7,081 bases of DNA from an uncultured Saprospiraceae bacterium (GTDB lineage Bacteria; Bacteroidota; Bacteroidia; Chitinophagales; Saprospiraceae). The position numbers were made by a program, and so were the translations under genes. Position 1 is the first letter of the stretch. Each line of letters starts with the position of its first letter. The stretch spans positions 1 to 7,081 of the forward strand of contig CAKZLT010000415.1 of assembly GCA_937127195.1 (NCBI GenBank), read 5' to 3'. The notes below the pieces were generated by a model, which was given only the letters and a program-made list of their open reading frames with translations, made no database searches and had not been told where the DNA came from. Shown one piece after another: positions 4,440-7,081 of this stretch.

Positions 4440-6896
4440 TTAAACTCCATTCCGTTTCAAATGTGCCAATAACATTTTGATTTCATTATAAGTATATTTA
4501 TCATCAAAATGCGCTTTAACATCTGCGCTAGAAGTCGTTTTCTTTTCCAAACAAAAAGCTGCCACTTCATCAACGGACTCCCTTTCCATAACCAAAAACA
4601 CACTCAAATGCCCTAAGCCAATCGCGTGCGCCAAATGCCCTTGAATGGTACTTTCTTTGAGTTGTCGCTCCGAGGCGATGGTTTCAATATCCTTTCCTGC
4701 GTTGAACATATCCAAAGAAACCTTCTTAGTATCTTGTTTTTTCTTCTTGGTTTTCGGGGCGAACATCAACTTCATTTCTGATGAAATGTTATTTTCTAAA
4801 CAATAAGCATCAATCATATCAGCTATTGCCGCGCCATAGTGCCTTGCTTTTACTTTGCCTATTCCTTTGATTTTGAGCAAACTAGCGGTATCTGTCGGTA
4901 GCTGTTCTGTCAATTCATGCAACGCTCTCGTTGGCAATACTTCATAAGGAGTCAAACCTTGCGCGTCAGATTGTTCGTTGCGCCATTGCAAGAGTTGCGC
5001 GTATAGTTTGGGGTGCGTTGTGCCAGTTGGTACATTTTTAAGAATAGAATTAACGGCAGTTTCTCGTTTATAAGCTTGAAACCTTAAGTCCGCATTCGTT
5101 TTAGTTTTGATATACTTTTGAGTTGTAAAACCTGTTTGAATCGTCGAAAAGCATTCTTTTTTTGTAAAAAGCCCTTTTTCAAGAAAAGTAAACCTTGCTG
5201 CTACTTGTTTTTGAGTTGCCTGATTATCTGTGCCTATTGGTAGGCGTTTGAGTGTTGGCAAAAATTCTTTGGCTAATTTATCTGTAAAATAAACACTTGC
5301 TTTTTTGATGCGCTCCAAGAGTGTTTCGTGGTTTTCTGGTATCAATCCTTGTTGAAAATAAGCATCTAATTTGGGTTGAAATTTGTGCGCAATATTCACT
5401 ACCTCGGCTTGTAACTGCGTTTGGAAACTATCAAAAGCCGTGATTGGAGAAATGGCAAATTTGCTTTCGTTTTCCCAAAGTACCCGATGAACAGATTTTA
5501 AACTGGTAGCTATTTTTCTAAAATCAAATAATTCACGAATCAACATTTGTTGATAATCGCGTTTGGCGATTTGCAAATTATCCTGATTTGGTGGGTTTTT
5601 GCTGGCTTCCTCCGAATAGTTGCTAACTACTCTATCCGTTTTGATGCTTCCGTAGCCGATTTTTGATAATAAAACAATCCCCTCAAAGCTCTTACAACGA
5701 CTCAATGCCACATAAACTTGACCGTGAGCGAAAGCGGATTGTGCATCAATAACGGCTTTTTCAAAGGTCAAACCTTGACTTTTGTGAATAGTAATCGCCC
5801 AAGCCAACTTCAATGGATATTGTGTAAATGAACCAATAATATCTTCCGAAACTTCTTTGGTTGTTGCATCCAAACTGTATTGAATATTGTCCCAGGTCAC
5901 TTGCGAAACGGTAATTAATTCGCTTTCATTTGGGCATCGAACGAGTATTTTATCGCTTTCGATGGCTTCTATTTTACCTATTTTTCCATTATAAAAACGC
6001 TTTTCGTACGAAGAATCATTTTTTATAAAAACGATTTGCGCGCCAATTTTAAATTCCAAAACTTCCTCGGTCGGGTAAGTGTGTTCTGGAAATTTATCTT
6101 TTATAACCGCCTTAAAAGAATGCAAAGGTTTATTAATTGCTTTTAACTTGGAATTATTGATTTCGTAAGCCGTTTTATTATGCGAAGTCAACGTAATATA
6201 AGCGTCTTTTTCTTTGGGTTTAAAGTCCTCAATGTAGCGACTATTAATCGCTTCTAGGACTTCGGTGGTCATTTGGTTATTACGGACTTTATTCAACAAA
6301 TCAATAAAAAAGCTATCCGATTGTCTATAAATATGTAATAACTCAATGGTTAAAGAATCCGTTTTTTGAAGTGCCAAACTCCCAAAAAAATAAGGTGTGC
6401 TATAATGTTTACTTAGCAAATTCCACTCATCTCTTTTGACCACAGGCGGCAATTGATGCAAATCTCCAATCATCAATAATTGAACTCCTCCAAATGGTTT
6501 TGAAGCATCTTTATACCTTCTCAAAACATCATCAATTGAGTCCAAAAGGTCAGAACGAACCATACTAATTTCGTCAATTATCAATAAATCAAGGCTACGA
6601 ATAAGGTCTAATTTGTCGCTATTGAAGCGGCGTTGTCGGCTCGCATCCTGTGGCGCGTCTGGAATAAATGGGCCAAAAGGCATCTGAAAAAAGGAATGAA
6701 TGGTCATTCCTTGTGCATTGATAGCAGCAACACCCGTCGGAGCTACGACGACCATTTGTTTGACGATTTCTTTTTTGACACGACGCAAAAAGGTAGTTTT
6801 TCCTGTACCTGCTTTTCCTGTTAGGAAGATATTTTTATTGGTATTTTGAATATAATCAAATGCTAGGTCAATTTGAGGATTTGGAATTTGGCTCAT
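4440..6896 (-). CDS. PIF1-like superfamily 1 helicase with C-terminal HRDC and helix-turn-helix domains
   Basis: The protein has 818 residues and carries the full set of SF1B helicase motifs. The Walker A loop is GKAGTGKT (27-34), motif Ia is VVAPTGVAA (50-58), and Walker B is LLIIDEIS (104-111). Motif III is GDLHQLPPV (144-152), and IYRQ follows (189-192). Motif V is TIHKSQGLTFE (369-379) and motif VI VYVALSRCKS (394-403). A helical region at about 440-625 follows. Residues 630-700 form an HRDC domain with the helix-hairpin LLKIKGIGKVKARHYG, known to bind DNA in RecQ-type helicases. After a lysine-rich linker (717-725), residues 726-815 form a winged/HTH region of the type at the end of some bacterial helicases. 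It should be a cytosolic ATP-driven 5'-to-3' DNA helicase in replication or repair; polarity is inferred from the PIF1/RecD relatives. The architecture is common in Bacteroidota and nothing is missing. The ATG at 6896 gives the expected short lead-in before the Walker loop. Confidence 0.93.
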   Translation of the reverse strand: MSQIPNPQIDLAFDYIQNTNKNIFLTGKAGTGKTTFLRRVKKEIVKQMVVVAPTGVAAINAQGMTIHSFFQMPFGPFIPDAPQDASRQRRFNSDKLDLIRSLDLLIIDEISMVRSDLLDSIDDVLRRYKDASKPFGGVQLLMIGDLHQLPPVVKRDEWNLLSKHYSTPYFFGSLALQKTDSLTIELLHIYRQSDSFFIDLLNKVRNNQMTTEVLEAINSRYIEDFKPKEKDAYITLTSHNKTAYEINNSKLKAINKPLHSFKAVIKDKFPEHTYPTEEVLEFKIGAQIVFIKNDSSYEKRFYNGKIGKIEAIESDKILVRCPNESELITVSQVTWDNIQYSLDATTKEVSEDIIGSFTQYPLKLAWAITIHKSQGLTFEKAVIDAQSAFAHGQVYVALSRCKSFEGIVLLSKIGYGSIKTDRVVSNYSEEASKNPPNQDNLQIAKRDYQQMLIRELFDFRKIATSLKSVHRVLWENESKFAISPITAFDSFQTQLQAEVVNIAHKFQPKLDAYFQQGLIPENHETLLERIKKASVYFTDKLAKEFLPTLKRLPIGTDNQATQKQVAARFTFLEKGLFTKKECFSTIQTGFTTQKYIKTKTNADLRFQAYKRETAVNSILKNVPTGTTHPKLYAQLLQWRNEQSDAQGLTPYEVLPTRALHELTEQLPTDTASLLKIKGIGKVKARHYGAAIADMIDAYCLENNISSEMKLMFAPKTKKKKQDTKKVSLDMFNAGKDIETIASERQLKESTIQGHLAHAIGLGHLSVFLVMERESVDEVAAFCLEKKTTSSADVKAHFDDKYTYNEIKMLLAHLKRNGV

Positions 6897-6953
6897 TGAA
6901 TATGATATATTTTTATAAAATAGAATACACAGGTTGTTGATTGTTTACCTTTT

Positions 6954-6985
6954 CAAATATAATGGTAAAAAAGCGATGCGCCAAA
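6954..6985 (-). promoter_or_regulatory. Promoter of the helicase gene (Bacteroidota -33/-7 type)
   Basis: On the minus strand TTTG (6982-6985) is followed after 20 bases by TATATTTG (6954-6961). The second is a perfect TAnnTTTG -7 element and the spacing falls in the usual range. Transcription would start about 50 bases before the helicase ATG. It is the best promoter match in the window and supports assignment to the Bacteroidota. Confidence 0.65.
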
Positions 6986-7081
6986 TGTTTTTGTTTTTAA
7001 ATCTTAAAACGATATATTTCAACCTAAGTAGTCAGTCAGGTTAATAGTGTCGGTACTTTTTGATAAAATATTTCCGATAAC

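Noticed and set aside
3969..4440. CRISPR array, toxin-antitoxin pair or other complete defence system
   Set aside because: There are no regularly spaced repeats and no partner gene; only a truncated nuclease-like fragment and a non-coding element are present.
6633..6824. Small plus-strand open frame opposite the helicase N-terminus
   Set aside because: It overlaps the conserved Walker A region in antisense and has no family resemblance or promoter.
240..7036. The 10-base word agtagtcagt at both ends of the window (240-249 and 7027-7036)
   Set aside because: In 7 kb of AT-rich sequence many 10-base repeats are expected by chance, and the flanks do not match.

Overview
This is an AT-rich window with no Shine-Dalgarno-like sites upstream of its genes. 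Two perfect matches to the Bacteroidota -7 promoter element TAnnTTTG sit ahead of genes. The gene families also fit: a saccharopine dehydrogenase of the Lys9 type, a long multi-pass signal peptidase I, and a PIF1-like helicase fused to HRDC and HTH domains. The source is most likely a low-GC member of the Bacteroidota, possibly Cytophagales-like. The phylum is fairly secure; the finer placement is a guess.

Layout. Positions 1-346 contain no recognisable gene, but hold a perfect 22-bp-arm hairpin (184-238) and a GC-rich palindromic patch (275-310). A saccharopine dehydrogenase (347-1690, +) converges on signal peptidase I lepB (1772-3301, -), and a perfect 24-bp-arm bidirectional terminator lies between them. 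Upstream of lepB is a ClbS/DfsB-family gene (3471-3968, -). Next comes a 158-bp MITE-like element (3990-4147) with 25-bp imperfect terminal inverted repeats and a 3-bp TTA direct repeat at each end. The element interrupts a 78-codon remnant (4129-4365, -) that resembles the N-terminus of a type II restriction-endonuclease-like protein. The last gene is an 818-residue helicase (4440-6896, -) with a good Bacteroidota promoter at 6954-6985. Positions 6986-7081 show nothing I can assign.

The intact genes do not form a pathway: lysine/saccharopine metabolism, protein export, a small DinB-like protein and DNA unwinding are unrelated tasks. The lepB and helicase genes each have a candidate promoter, and the saccharopine dehydrogenase is insulated by the terminator. 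The accessory part is about 3.97-4.44 kb, where a small mobile element, a broken nuclease gene and an orphan ClbS-like gene adjoin. I see no complete new multi-gene system. The most notable structure is this element, which supplies the last codons and stop of the nuclease fragment and ends about 20 bp before the clbS-like start codon.
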